Shown here: piece after piece, positions 25,499 through 34,288 of the stretch | Layout of the letters: each line of letters opens with the position of its first letter | Numbering within the stretch: position 1 is the stretch's first letter | Made by a program: the position numbers and the translations under genes | DNA from: Ancylobacter polymorphus | GTDB lineage: Bacteria > Pseudomonadota > Alphaproteobacteria > Rhizobiales > Xanthobacteraceae | Direction of reading: 5' to 3' | Assembly (NCBI RefSeq): GCF_022836935.1 | Contig: NZ_CP083240.1 | Span: 62,001 to 126,000, forward strand | DNA: 64,000 nucleotides | The notes under the pieces: generated by a model | Told to the model about the DNA's origin: nothing | The model's input: the letters and a program-made list of their open reading frames with translations, nothing else | The model's database searches: none

Positions 25499-26131
25499 CT
25501 AAGTAGCCTCCTGAACTCGACGCTCATGGCGACGGGGACCATCATCGTCTCCATGATACTGTCCGCCTTCATCGCCTATGGCGCAACACGGCTGCGCTTC
25601 CGCGGCAAGACGATCCTGATCGCTTCCATGCTGTTTGCGTATATGTTTCCGCCGCTCATGCTGGCGATCCCGATGGCGGCTGTATTTCGCTCGATCGGCC
25701 TAGCTGACAGTCTATGGGGGTTGCTGATTGCGCACCTCGCCATTTCGCTGCCGCTTGGTGTCTGGCTTTTGTGGGGCTTCTTCAAATCGATGCCGTTCGA
25801 TCTGGAAGAGGCCGCAATGGTCGATGGCTGCTCGCAGTTTGGCGCATTCTTCCGAGTGGTTTTGCCGCTGTCCGCACCCGGCCTCATTACGGTTGGAATT
25901 TTCTCGTTCCTCCTGTCTTGGGCCGACTATGTGTTCGCACTCATCCTGATCATGAGCGACCAGAAGAAGACGCTGCCCGTCGCCCTAGCATCGATGCTCG
26001 GCGCGCAGGACCTCAGATGGGGAGAGATACTGGCAGGCTCGTCACTGATCGCGCTGCCTTTGTTCGTCGTGTTCGCGTTCTGCTATCGATACTTCGTGGC
26101 CGGCCTTTCAGCCGGTGCCGTGAAGGGTTGA
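25499..26131 (+). pseudogene. ABC-transporter permease (MalG/UgpE type), 3' part
   Basis: About 210 C-terminal residues of a sugar-type inner-membrane permease, starting right at the IS end. Four hydrophobic segments are visible (IIVSMILSAFIAYG, IASMLFAYMFPPLML, LLIAHLAISLPLGVWLLW, ALPLFVVFAFCYRYFV). The cytoplasmic EAA loop that contacts the ATPase is complete: EEAAMVDGCSQFGAFFRVVLP. The N-terminal 70 or so residues are missing. An ATG at 25526 might restart translation, but without the rest of the transporter it has no partner. Its stop is 83 bp before the GMC gene, so it was the last transport gene of the operon. Confidence 0.8.
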
Positions 26132-26214
26132 GCATTCGCAGCATTGATTAAGTTCGGCCAGGTCCAACAGCGTACGGCCAGGCTGGCGAAGACCCGTGAT
26201 GTTTGGAGATAGCT

Positions 26215-27801
26215 GTGTCGAACTACGACTACGTCATTATCGGAGCGGGCTCCGCCGGATGCGTTCTGGCTTCGCGGCTGAGTGAGGATCCCGACGTCAG
26301 GGTCCTGCTGGTAGAGGCTGGCGCCCCGAAGTCGCTTTTCGTACGCATGCCTGCCGGCATCCGAGTGCTCTACAACAGCAAGAAGTACAACTGGCGCTTT
26401 TGGACGGAGCCACAGACGCATCTCAACAACCGCAAAATATACATCCCGCGCGGTCGCGTCGTTGGCGGATCCTCCGCGATCAATTCGATGATCGCGATCC
26501 GGGGCAACCCGTGGGACTACGACAATTGGGCGAAGGAAGGCATGCCGCAGTGGGGCTTCGACGAGATGCTTCCGTACTTCCGTAAACTGGAAGACGCCAC
26601 GCTCGTTTCAGGCAACAAAGACCCACAGCGCGGATACCAAGGACCAATCCGCCTATCCTACGGTCCCGAGCGAGAAACAGCGCAGGCGCTGATCGATAGC
26701 GCCGGCGCGGCGGGTTTGCCGTTCAATCGCGGATTCAACGGAGCCTCGCAGATCGGCGCAGGCTTCTATGAACTCTCGATCGCCGACGGAACACGCTCGG
26801 GCGCTTTCAAATATCTCGAGCGGGCGAAGGGTCGCGACAATCTCACAGTCATGGCCGATTGCAGGGTCCACCGGCTGCATATGGAGGGGAATCGCGCGCG
26901 GGGCGTCGTCATTGCGTCGAACGGGCGCGAAGCCACGGTTTATGCGGACCGGGAAGTGCTGGTCGCCGCCGGAGCCATCAACTCGCCGCAACTTCTGATG
27001 CTCTCAGGTATCGGCCCTGCCGATCACCTTGCCTCCGTCGGTATCAAGACGCTTATCGACCGGGCCGGCGTCGGCGAAAACCTTCAGGACCATCTCGACT
27101 GCACGATACGCTTCGAGGCTTCGAAGCCAAATACGCTGACGCCATATCTCGGCTTGCTCAAGGGCGGCATGGCGGGGGCGGAATATATCCTTCGAGGCAC
27201 CGGACCAGCCGCTGCTACCGGCATCGAAGCCGGCGCGTTCTGGGGGCCGGATCGTACATCAAAACTCCCCGAATGGCAGGCGCATTTCATCCTGGCTCTG
27301 CGCAATCCGCCGCCGGGCGAGCGCATCGCACATGGTTTTGCGCTCCGTGTCTGCCAGCTCCGCCCCGAAAGCCGCGGCACGCTGCGTTTGCGCAGCGCCA
27401 ATCCTGCTGATCATCCGCTGATCGATCCGCGCTTCGCGTCCGTACATGCGGACTTCGAAAGCCTTCGCGATGGCATGGCGGAGATGGTCGATATTGCCAC
27501 CCGCCGACCATTCGCTGATCACGTGAAGCGGCCGATCGATGCAGCGGCTTTCAGAGGGCGGGGCTCGCTAGAGGCCTTCCTCCGCGAAAAGTCCGAGACA
27601 GTCTATCATCCCGTCGGCACCTGCCGCATGGGTGCGGATGACGATTCAGTGGTCGATCCTGATATGAAGGTTCGTGGCGTCGATGGTCTGCGCGTCGTCG
27701 ATGGCTCGGTCATGCCCACGCTGATCAGCGGCAATACCAATCTGCCGATCATGGCCATGGCGGAGAAGATCGCTGACCAGATCGCTCATGGAGCGATCTA
27801 A
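26215..27801 (+). CDS. FAD-dependent GMC-family alcohol dehydrogenase
   Basis: A 528-residue glucose-methanol-choline oxidoreductase. It has the FAD-binding motif GAGSAG (residues 10-15), the GMC signature RGRVVGGSSAINSMIAIRGN, the second signature AGAINSPQLLMLSGIG, and the C-terminal active-site histidine in YHPVGTCRMG followed by LPIMAMAEKIAD. It oxidises a primary alcohol to an aldehyde, passing electrons to a quinone or other acceptor. The nearest functional precedents in this context are PEG dehydrogenase (PegA) of Sphingopyxis and choline-type dehydrogenases. The GTG at 26215 is chosen because TTTGGAGA lies 6 bp upstream; a TTG at 26203 is part of that ribosome site. It is followed by an aldehyde dehydrogenase, the expected next step. 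Confidence 0.88.
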   Translation: MSNYDYVIIGAGSAGCVLASRLSEDPDVRVLLVEAGAPKSLFVRMPAGIRVLYNSKKYNWRFWTEPQTHLNNRKIYIPRGRVVGGSSAINSMIAIRGNPWDYDNWAKEGMPQWGFDEMLPYFRKLEDATLVSGNKDPQRGYQGPIRLSYGPERETAQALIDSAGAAGLPFNRGFNGASQIGAGFYELSIADGTRSGAFKYLERAKGRDNLTVMADCRVHRLHMEGNRARGVVIASNGREATVYADREVLVAAGAINSPQLLMLSGIGPADHLASVGIKTLIDRAGVGENLQDHLDCTIRFEASKPNTLTPYLGLLKGGMAGAEYILRGTGPAAATGIEAGAFWGPDRTSKLPEWQAHFILALRNPPPGERIAHGFALRVCQLRPESRGTLRLRSANPADHPLIDPRFASVHADFESLRDGMAEMVDIATRRPFADHVKRPIDAAAFRGRGSLEAFLREKSETVYHPVGTCRMGADDDSVVDPDMKVRGVDGLRVVDGSVMPTLISGNTNLPIMAMAEKIADQIAHGAI

Positions 27802-27951
27802 CGTCGCGTTTTCGAGCAATCCAGGGCTTGATCAGAGCGGCTGACAACCAGCAGGCCACAACGCAATTCGTTGGATGCCAACCAGACTTGTTTCGATTTT
27901 CCATCGCAAGAGCAGTTCAACCTTGCGCTGTCCAATCTGGGAGTGACGATC

Positions 27952-29379
27952 TTGAGATCAAAGCAGTTCTACATCGGAGGGCAGTGGGTTGACCCGATTG
28001 CGCCGAACGATCTTGATGTGATTGATCCTTCCACCGAACGGCCTTTCGCGACTATCAGCCTGGGTTCCGCTGCCGATTGTGACCGTGCCGTTGCCTCTGC
28101 CTCCGCCGCACTTGCGGACTGGGCATCGACTGACGCCGCAGACCGACGCGCGCTCGTGGTCCGGATTCTCGCGCAGTATGAGAAGCGCAAGGAAGATCTG
28201 GCGCAGGCGATGAGCCAAGAGATGGGCGCGCCCATCGATTTTGCGCGGAACTCTCAGGCACCCAGCCTGCCGTGGCACCTGAAGAATTTCCTGACCGCCT
28301 TCGACGAGATCAAATGGATCAGGCCGCTCGGCGTCCACGCACCAAACGACATGATCGCGATGGAAGCGATCGGGGTTGTCGGGCTCATCACGCCGTGGAA
28401 CTGGCCGACGAACCAGATAACCCTGAAAGTCATCCCGGCATTGCTGGCGGGCTGCACCTGCGTGCTGAAACCCTCCGAAGAAGCGCCGATATCGGCTCTG
28501 ATCTTCGCCGAAATGATGCATGACGCGGGCGCGCCGGCCGGTGTCTTCAATCTTGTCAACGGTGATGGAGCGGGCGTCGGCGCGCGCCTGTCCGAACACC
28601 CGGATATCGACATGATCTCTTTCACGGGTTCTACGCGCGCCGGTCGCGCCATCTCAAAGGCTGCCGCCGAAACGATGAAGCGGGTGACGCTTGAACTTGG
28701 AGGCAAGGGCGCGAACCTGATCTTCGCTGACGCAGACGAACAGGCGGTGGTGCGCGGCGTGAAACATTGCTTCAACAATGCCGGCCAATCGTGCAATGCG
28801 CCGACACGCATGCTGGTCGAGCGTCCGGTGTATAGCGCGGCGGTCAACATCGCGCGGCAGGTTGCAGCTAGCACGAATGTAGGTCCTGCAAGCGAGCCGG
28901 GCAGCCATATCGGGCCGGTCGTCAACGCTCGGCAATGGAATCAGATTCAACGGTACATTCAGACAGGAATAGATGAAGGCGCAACGCTGGTCGCGGGTGG
29001 GGTCGGCCGGCCCGACGGTCGCAATTCCGGCTATTTCGTCAAGCCGACGGTGTTCGCCGATGTTGAGCCCGGCATGACCATCGAACGGGAGGAAATCTTT
29101 GGCCCTGTGCTGTCTATTATTCCGTTCGATACCGAAGATGACGCCGTTCGCATCGCCAATGACACGCCCTATGGCCTGACGGACTACGTTCAGACCACGG
29201 ACGATGCGCGGCGACGTAGGCTTGCGCAGCGGCTGCGCGCCGGCATGGTCGAAATGAATGGCAAGCCGCGCTCCGCAGGGGCGCCGTTTGGAGGGGTCAA
29301 GGCCTCCGGACGTGCGCGGGAAGGCGGGATTTGGGGCATCGAGGAATTTCTCGAGGTGAAGGCGATCTCTGGCTGGTAA
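27952..29379 (+). CDS. NAD(P)-dependent aldehyde dehydrogenase
   Basis: A 475-residue aldehyde dehydrogenase. Visible are GVVGLITPWNWPTNQ (cofactor site), the nucleotide-binding FTGSTRAGRAI, the general base in VTLELGGKGANL and the catalytic cysteine in NAGQSCNAPTRML. It should oxidise the aldehyde from the GMC enzyme to a carboxylic acid. The open frame reaches back to 27871, but the TTG at 27952 is preferred: it has a GGGAG ribosome site 8 bp upstream and gives the standard start MRSKQFYIGGQW. It lies 150 bp after the GMC gene and 41 bp before the glutathione reductase gene. Confidence 0.85.
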   Translation: MRSKQFYIGGQWVDPIAPNDLDVIDPSTERPFATISLGSAADCDRAVASASAALADWASTDAADRRALVVRILAQYEKRKEDLAQAMSQEMGAPIDFARNSQAPSLPWHLKNFLTAFDEIKWIRPLGVHAPNDMIAMEAIGVVGLITPWNWPTNQITLKVIPALLAGCTCVLKPSEEAPISALIFAEMMHDAGAPAGVFNLVNGDGAGVGARLSEHPDIDMISFTGSTRAGRAISKAAAETMKRVTLELGGKGANLIFADADEQAVVRGVKHCFNNAGQSCNAPTRMLVERPVYSAAVNIARQVAASTNVGPASEPGSHIGPVVNARQWNQIQRYIQTGIDEGATLVAGGVGRPDGRNSGYFVKPTVFADVEPGMTIEREEIFGPVLSIIPFDTEDDAVRIANDTPYGLTDYVQTTDDARRRRLAQRLRAGMVEMNGKPRSAGAPFGGVKASGRAREGGIWGIEEFLEVKAISGW

Positions 29380-29420
29380 TCCCGTCAATCGAACACCGCA
29401 GGCTTTGAGAAGGATCACGG

Positions 29421-30815
29421 ATGGCGCAGTACGACTATGATTTGTTTGTCATCGGTGGGGGATCTGGCGGTGTGCGGGCGGCCCGCGTTTCGGCTGCTTT
29501 GGGCAAGCGCGTAGGACTGGCCGAAGAGTACCGGTTTGGCGGCACCTGCGTGATCCGCGGCTGCGTTCCCAAGAAGCTTTTTGTCTATGCCGCCCAGTTT
29601 GCCGAGCAGTTCGAGGACGCCGCCGGCTTTGGCTGGGCCTTGCCGTCGCCCACGTTCGACTGGAAGATGCTTGTCTCTAACAAGGACAGGGAAATAGAGC
29701 GACTTGAGGGCCTGTACCAGAACGGCGTCAGGAATGCAGGCGGCGATACGATCCGGTCGAGAGCTGTGCTGGTTAACAGGAACACGCTCCTTCTTGAGGA
29801 CGAGCAGCGGACCGTTACCGCTGACCAGATACTGGTTGCCACGGGCGGCAAGCCAACGCTGCCGGTCAACCTGCCTGGCATCGAACATTGCATCACATCC
29901 AATGAGGTTTTCGATCTTCCAGCGCTGCCGAACGCGATCGTCATCGCCGGAGGTGGTTACATCGCGGTTGAGTTCGCAAACATTTTTCATGGGCTCGGGG
30001 CAAAGGTCACCCTTGTCTACCGCGGTAAGGAAATTCTCCGACGCTTCGATCACGATCTGCGCCAGTCGTTGCATGCGTCAATGGAGACCAAGGGCATAAG
30101 GATCATCACCGAGGCGACGATCGAGCGCGTCGCCCGACCATCCGGCGCGGAGATCAAAGTCGATCTGAGCACGGGCGAAGAGCTGACGTCGGATCAAGTC
30201 ATGATGTGCATCGGCCGGGAACCGAATACGCAAGGCCTCGGCCTGGAGAAGGCCGGGGTTGAAGTCGGACCTTTCGGCGAGGTGCTGGTCGATGAATTCT
30301 CACGCACAAGCGCGCCGAATATCTGGGCCGTGGGCGATGTGACCGACAGGGTGCAACTCACGCCTGCAGCGATTCACGAGGCGATGTGTCTCGTCGAGAC
30401 GCTCTGGAAGAATAATCCGACACGCCCCGATCTGGACCTCGTTCCGACTGCTGTCTTCTCGCAACCGGAGATCGGCACCGTTGGCTTGTCCGAGGAGGCG
30501 GCTGGGGCGCAGTTTCAGGACATTGATATCTACCGTGCGCAATTCCGGCCGATGCGCAACACGCTTGGCAGCCGAAGCGAACGCATGCTCATGAAGCTGG
30601 TCGTTGACGCCAAGACGGATGTCGTTCTCGGCGCGCATATTTTGGGCGCCGACGCTGGCGAGCTTGTCCAACTGCTCGGGATCACCTTGAAAGCCGGGAT
30701 GCGCAAGCTGGAGTTCGACCGCACGATGGCAGTGCATCCGACTGCGGCTGAGGAACTGGTTACAATGTATTCCCCGACTTACCGGATCCGGAATGGAGTT
30801 CGGGTGGAAAACTGA
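29421..30815 (+). CDS. gor: Glutathione reductase
   Basis: A 464-residue pyridine nucleotide-disulfide oxidoreductase with all glutathione reductase hallmarks: FAD motif GGGSGG (12-17), redox disulfide C43-x4-C48 in GTCVIRGCVPKK, NADPH-binding GGGYIAVEFANIFHGLG, and the C-terminal base HPTAAEE. It regenerates GSH from GSSG with NADPH. A gor gene inside a catabolic operon is unusual and points to a glutathione-dependent step, in line with the GST gene at 35.96 kb. The ATG at 29421 has an AAGGATCACGG ribosome site. Confidence 0.92.
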   Translation: MAQYDYDLFVIGGGSGGVRAARVSAALGKRVGLAEEYRFGGTCVIRGCVPKKLFVYAAQFAEQFEDAAGFGWALPSPTFDWKMLVSNKDREIERLEGLYQNGVRNAGGDTIRSRAVLVNRNTLLLEDEQRTVTADQILVATGGKPTLPVNLPGIEHCITSNEVFDLPALPNAIVIAGGGYIAVEFANIFHGLGAKVTLVYRGKEILRRFDHDLRQSLHASMETKGIRIITEATIERVARPSGAEIKVDLSTGEELTSDQVMMCIGREPNTQGLGLEKAGVEVGPFGEVLVDEFSRTSAPNIWAVGDVTDRVQLTPAAIHEAMCLVETLWKNNPTRPDLDLVPTAVFSQPEIGTVGLSEEAAGAQFQDIDIYRAQFRPMRNTLGSRSERMLMKLVVDAKTDVVLGAHILGADAGELVQLLGITLKAGMRKLEFDRTMAVHPTAAEELVTMYSPTYRIRNGVRVEN

Positions 30816-30859
30816 CAGCGTCAGGCATGCGCAGGCTGCGCTCAGCAGCTTGACATTAC

Positions 30860-30894
30860 TCAGAATGGTATACCACAATGGTATACCATTCTGT
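30860..30894. promoter_or_regulatory. Tandem FadR-like operator C (14-bp perfect inverted repeat)
   Basis: The arms CAGAATGGTATACC (30861-30874) and GGTATACCATTCTG (30880-30893) form a perfect dyad around ACAAT. Two full GGTATACC boxes and a central CCACAATGG (30873-30881) give the same 13-14 bp spacing as operators A and D. It lies about 60 bp before the acyl-CoA synthetase gene, 45 bp after the end of gor, so it starts a second transcription unit. Confidence 0.82.
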
Positions 30895-30952
30895 CGGGAA
30901 AACTTGAGACGTCTCGGCATTCTCGGGGCGTTAGGGATGGAGCCTAGTCATC

Positions 30953-32494
30953 ATGGATCTGCTTTCGAACTTGCCGGATCGCATCCATGAGATTCTCAAG
31001 GAGGGCGCGAAGAAGGGTGATACGCGCGTCGCCATTACCGACGAACTGGGAAACGACTGGTCCTATGCCCGGATGATTTCCACTGTCGATCGGGTGGCGA
31101 CCGAGATGAGCGAGCTTGGCATTCGCGCCGGCGACCGGGTAATGATTGTTTGCGAGAACTCGGTAGCCGCAATCATCCTGATGTATGCGGCCAGCCAACT
31201 CGATGCATGGGCGGTGACCACGAACGCGCGCCTGAGCGAGCGCGAGATCGCATTGATCGAGCACGACAGCCAGCCAAGACGGGTCTTCTACACCAGCCTA
31301 GTGTCACCAGACGCCGATGTTCACGCGACCAATGCCGCGGCCGAAACCTTGCATATGAGCGGGATCGGAGAGGTCAAAGTCGGCAAGATGAATGAAAGTG
31401 CAGCGCCGGAAAAGGTGTATGAGGACGCGGCGAAACAGGTCGCGGTTCTGATCTACACCACGGGAACGACAGGGCGCCCAAAGGGCGTAATGCTCAGTCA
31501 CCGGAACCTCTTGTACGTAGCCTGCCGCGGCCAGCGAATGAAGACGCTGTTTGCCGAAGATGTCGCCTGGTGTGTCATGCCGATTTCGCATTCGTATGGG
31601 CTGGTGCTGTTGCAGGGGTTGCTGTTCGCCGGCGGCCGCCTCAAGATCATGCCGAGGTTTGATTTCGAAAAGACGCTGGATGCGGTTGCGAGCGGCGAGG
31701 TGACGATCCTGAATGCGGTTCCGGCGCTGTTGAACCGGGTGATCGCGCATGTCGAGAAGAACAATCTCACGATGACGCCAAACAGTCTTCGCTACGTCTA
31801 TTCGGGAACGGCCCCGCTGGACCTTTCGCTGCGCCAGAAGGTCGAGAATATCTTCGACGTCGTGCTGCACAACGGTTACGGCCTGACAGAAACGTCGCCG
31901 ACGATCAGCCGCACGATCTATGAGAAGGGCACTGGCGAGATCAACATCGGGACCCCGATTCCGGGCGTCACGGTTAAGGTCGTGGGCGCGAACGGCAATG
32001 AAGTTGGCCAGGGAGAAAGCAGCGAGCTTCTGGTCAAGGGGCCAAATGTGATGCTCGGCTACTATGGGCAGCCGGAATTGACCAGGGACGTCATTGATGC
32101 CGATGGCTACCTGCGCACTGGTGATCTCGTGAGCCTCAATGAAATGGGCGAAATCACCATTCAGGGAAGGTCAAAGGAACTGATTATTCGCTCCGGCTTC
32201 AATGTCTATCCGCAGGAGGTCGAGGCGGCGCTCAACGCGCACGATGCGGTCCTGAACGCGGCCGTCATCGGCGTTCCGGTGGAGGGCAACGAAGAAATTA
32301 TTGCGTTCGTTGAATTGGTCCCCGGCGGGGCAGTCGAACCAGCCGAGTTGTCGGCGTTCATCGAGAACACGCTCGCCCAATACAAGCGACCGCAACGCAT
32401 TGTCGTCCTGCCGCAGCTGCCGATGGCTCCGAACGGCAAAATCAGAAAGCATGAACTGAAGAAGTTTGCGCAACAGTCCCCGATTGAAGACTGA
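30953..32494 (+). CDS. Acyl-CoA synthetase (AMP-forming, ANL family)
   Basis: A 513-residue acid-CoA ligase. Core motifs: P-loop YTTGTTGRPKGVMLSHRNL, the A5 region NGYGLTETSPT, the hinge/A8 region YLRTGDLVSLNEMGEITIQG and RSKELIIRSGFNVYPQEVE, and the adenylation lysine in PMAPNGKIRKHEL. It should activate the carboxylic acid from the dehydrogenases with ATP and CoA. In the Sphingopyxis PEG pathway the equivalent step is PEG-carboxylate-CoA synthetase (PegE). It is the first gene after operator C. ATG 30953; the next gene starts 99 bp downstream. Confidence 0.88.
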   Translation: MDLLSNLPDRIHEILKEGAKKGDTRVAITDELGNDWSYARMISTVDRVATEMSELGIRAGDRVMIVCENSVAAIILMYAASQLDAWAVTTNARLSEREIALIEHDSQPRRVFYTSLVSPDADVHATNAAAETLHMSGIGEVKVGKMNESAAPEKVYEDAAKQVAVLIYTTGTTGRPKGVMLSHRNLLYVACRGQRMKTLFAEDVAWCVMPISHSYGLVLLQGLLFAGGRLKIMPRFDFEKTLDAVASGEVTILNAVPALLNRVIAHVEKNNLTMTPNSLRYVYSGTAPLDLSLRQKVENIFDVVLHNGYGLTETSPTISRTIYEKGTGEINIGTPIPGVTVKVVGANGNEVGQGESSELLVKGPNVMLGYYGQPELTRDVIDADGYLRTGDLVSLNEMGEITIQGRSKELIIRSGFNVYPQEVEAALNAHDAVLNAAVIGVPVEGNEEIIAFVELVPGGAVEPAELSAFIENTLAQYKRPQRIVVLPQLPMAPNGKIRKHELKKFAQQSPIED

Positions 32495-32593
32495 CCCGGC
32501 ATTCTAGCAAGCGTCGCCCCGCAAAGCGATTTCCCTTCGATCGAGGTCGGCTCTGGAAGCCGGTGATCGAGCATCCTCCCAAGGAGCAACCCC

Positions 32594-34033
32594 GTGGCTG
32601 AACTGCACAAGAATCTGATCAATGGCGAATGGATCGGCGGCGAACCGGTTCCCAACATCAACCCATCGAACACCGATGACGTTGTTGGGGACTATGCGCG
32701 GGCGACCAAGGCTGATGCCCTTACCGCAATCGCTGCCGCAAAGTCCGCCTTCCCGAAATGGTCGCATTCGGGACTGCTTGAGCGAAATGCCATCCTGAAG
32801 AACGCAGCTATCGAGATAATGGCGCGGAAGGACGAACTTGGCAGGCTGCTTGCGCGCGAAGAAGGCAAGACGCTGGCCGAAGGCATTGGCGAAACCGTGC
32901 GCGCGGCCCAGATCTTCGACTTCTTCGCCGGCGAGGCCTTGCGGCTCGCCGGCGAAGTCCTACCGTCGATTCGGTCCGGCTATTCTGTGGAGATCACACG
33001 CGAGCCGGTCGGTGTGGTCGGCATCATCACGCCGTGGAACTTCCCGATCGCCATTCCGGCCTGGAAGATCGCGCCGGCGCTCTGCTATGGCAACACGGTT
33101 GTGTTCAAACCGGCGGACCTCGTTCCCGGCTCGGCATGGGCGATCGCCGATATCCTGCACCGGGCGGGCCTTCCCGCTGGCGTCCTAAATCTCGTGATGG
33201 GCCGTGGCTCGGTGATCGGACAGGCGATTCTCGACGGCGCCGACGTCGCGGCGATTAGTTTTACCGGCTCGACATCGACGGGCAAGAACGTAGCGCTGGC
33301 GTCCGTCGAACATCACAGAAAGTTCCAGCTCGAGATGGGCGGCAAGAATCCGCTCGTCGTGCTTGACGATGCGGACTTAGCTACCGCCGTCGAATGCGCC
33401 GTCAACGGCGCGTTCTTCTCTACAGGACAGCGCTGCACTGCGTCCTCGCGTCTGATTGTCACCAAGGGCATCCACGACGCGTTCGTCGAAGCCGTGGTCA
33501 AAAGGCTGGAAAAGACAGTGGTCAACGACGCGCAGAAACCCGGCACGCATATTGGTCCGGTCGTCGATCAAAGCCAACTGGACCAGGATGAGAAGTATAT
33601 CGCAATCGGCAAGGGGGAGGGTGCCCAGATTGCGTTTGGCGGAGAGCGGCTTGAGCGGGAAACTCCCGGGTTCTACCTGCAGCCCACGCTTTTCGTCGAA
33701 GCTCATAACGGCATGCGTGTTTCGCGTGAGGAGATTTTCGGACCGGTTGCCGCCGTGATCAAAGCGCAGGACTACGGCGAGGCTCTTGCATTGGCGAACG
33801 ACACGCCGTTCGGACTATCATCGGGAATTGTTACTCAGAGCCTCAAATACGCCACCCATTTCAAGCGGAACAGCGAGGCAGGCATGGTCATGGTCAATGC
33901 ACCGACGGCCGGCGTCGATTTCCACGTTCCGTTCGGTGGGCGCAAGGGTTCAAGCTACGGACCGCGCGAGCAGGGCCGCTATGCTGCGGAATTCTACACG
34001 AGTGTGAAGACCGCCTACACCAATCCGGGATGA
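32594..34033 (+). CDS. Aldehyde dehydrogenase, semialdehyde-dehydrogenase type
   Basis: A 479-residue enzyme starting with GTG at 32594 (CAAGGAGCAACCCC ribosome site), MAELHKNLINGEWIGGEPV. Conserved blocks: GVVGIITPWNFPIAIPAWK, FTGSTSTGKNVA, the base in FQLEMGGKNPLVVLDDA and the nucleophile in FFSTGQRCTASSRLIV. The GGRKGSSYGPREQG end resembles alpha-ketoglutaric and succinic semialdehyde dehydrogenases. It shares only general similarity with the aldehyde dehydrogenase at 28-29 kb, so it probably takes a different, smaller or charged aldehyde (for instance glyoxylate- or glycolaldehyde-like). Substrate not determinable here. Confidence 0.85.
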   Translation: MAELHKNLINGEWIGGEPVPNINPSNTDDVVGDYARATKADALTAIAAAKSAFPKWSHSGLLERNAILKNAAIEIMARKDELGRLLAREEGKTLAEGIGETVRAAQIFDFFAGEALRLAGEVLPSIRSGYSVEITREPVGVVGIITPWNFPIAIPAWKIAPALCYGNTVVFKPADLVPGSAWAIADILHRAGLPAGVLNLVMGRGSVIGQAILDGADVAAISFTGSTSTGKNVALASVEHHRKFQLEMGGKNPLVVLDDADLATAVECAVNGAFFSTGQRCTASSRLIVTKGIHDAFVEAVVKRLEKTVVNDAQKPGTHIGPVVDQSQLDQDEKYIAIGKGEGAQIAFGGERLERETPGFYLQPTLFVEAHNGMRVSREEIFGPVAAVIKAQDYGEALALANDTPFGLSSGIVTQSLKYATHFKRNSEAGMVMVNAPTAGVDFHVPFGGRKGSSYGPREQGRYAAEFYTSVKTAYTNPG

Positions 34034-34172
34034 CGGCACAGCGCCGGCCGTCATCGGGCGTGAGCGCGACAAACCTGGCCTCAGAGCCGGGCGATGATCG
34101 CCGCTTGCGTGCGCTTCCCATTCGCAAGAAACGCTAAAACCACGCCACGATTTACCCGCCTTACGCGTTGAC

Positions 34173-34217
34173 TATCCAATTTGGATATGCCAAATTGGTT
34201 TACCAAAATGGAATACC
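34173..34217. promoter_or_regulatory. Triple tandem FadR-like operator D
   Basis: Three cores CCAATTTGG (34176), CCAAATTGG (34190) and CCAAAATGG (34203) follow each other every 13-14 bp. The first is part of the perfect palindrome TATCCAATTTGGATA, and the last two enclose TTGGTTTACCAA, a textbook FadR/PdhR-type site. It lies 72-116 bp before the FAD-linked oxidase gene. Confidence 0.8.
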
Positions 34218-34288
34218 TTGGCACGCAAGGTAGTTACTTGCGTCCAGGCGGAAACATTGGCTTGGCGTAAACTGAAGGAGGAAAACCG

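Noticed and set aside
24851-26131. A 426-codon fusion frame from IS1380 copy 2 into the ABC permease
   Set aside because: The first 215 codons are out of frame with the transposase and are a shadow; only the permease part is real protein sequence.
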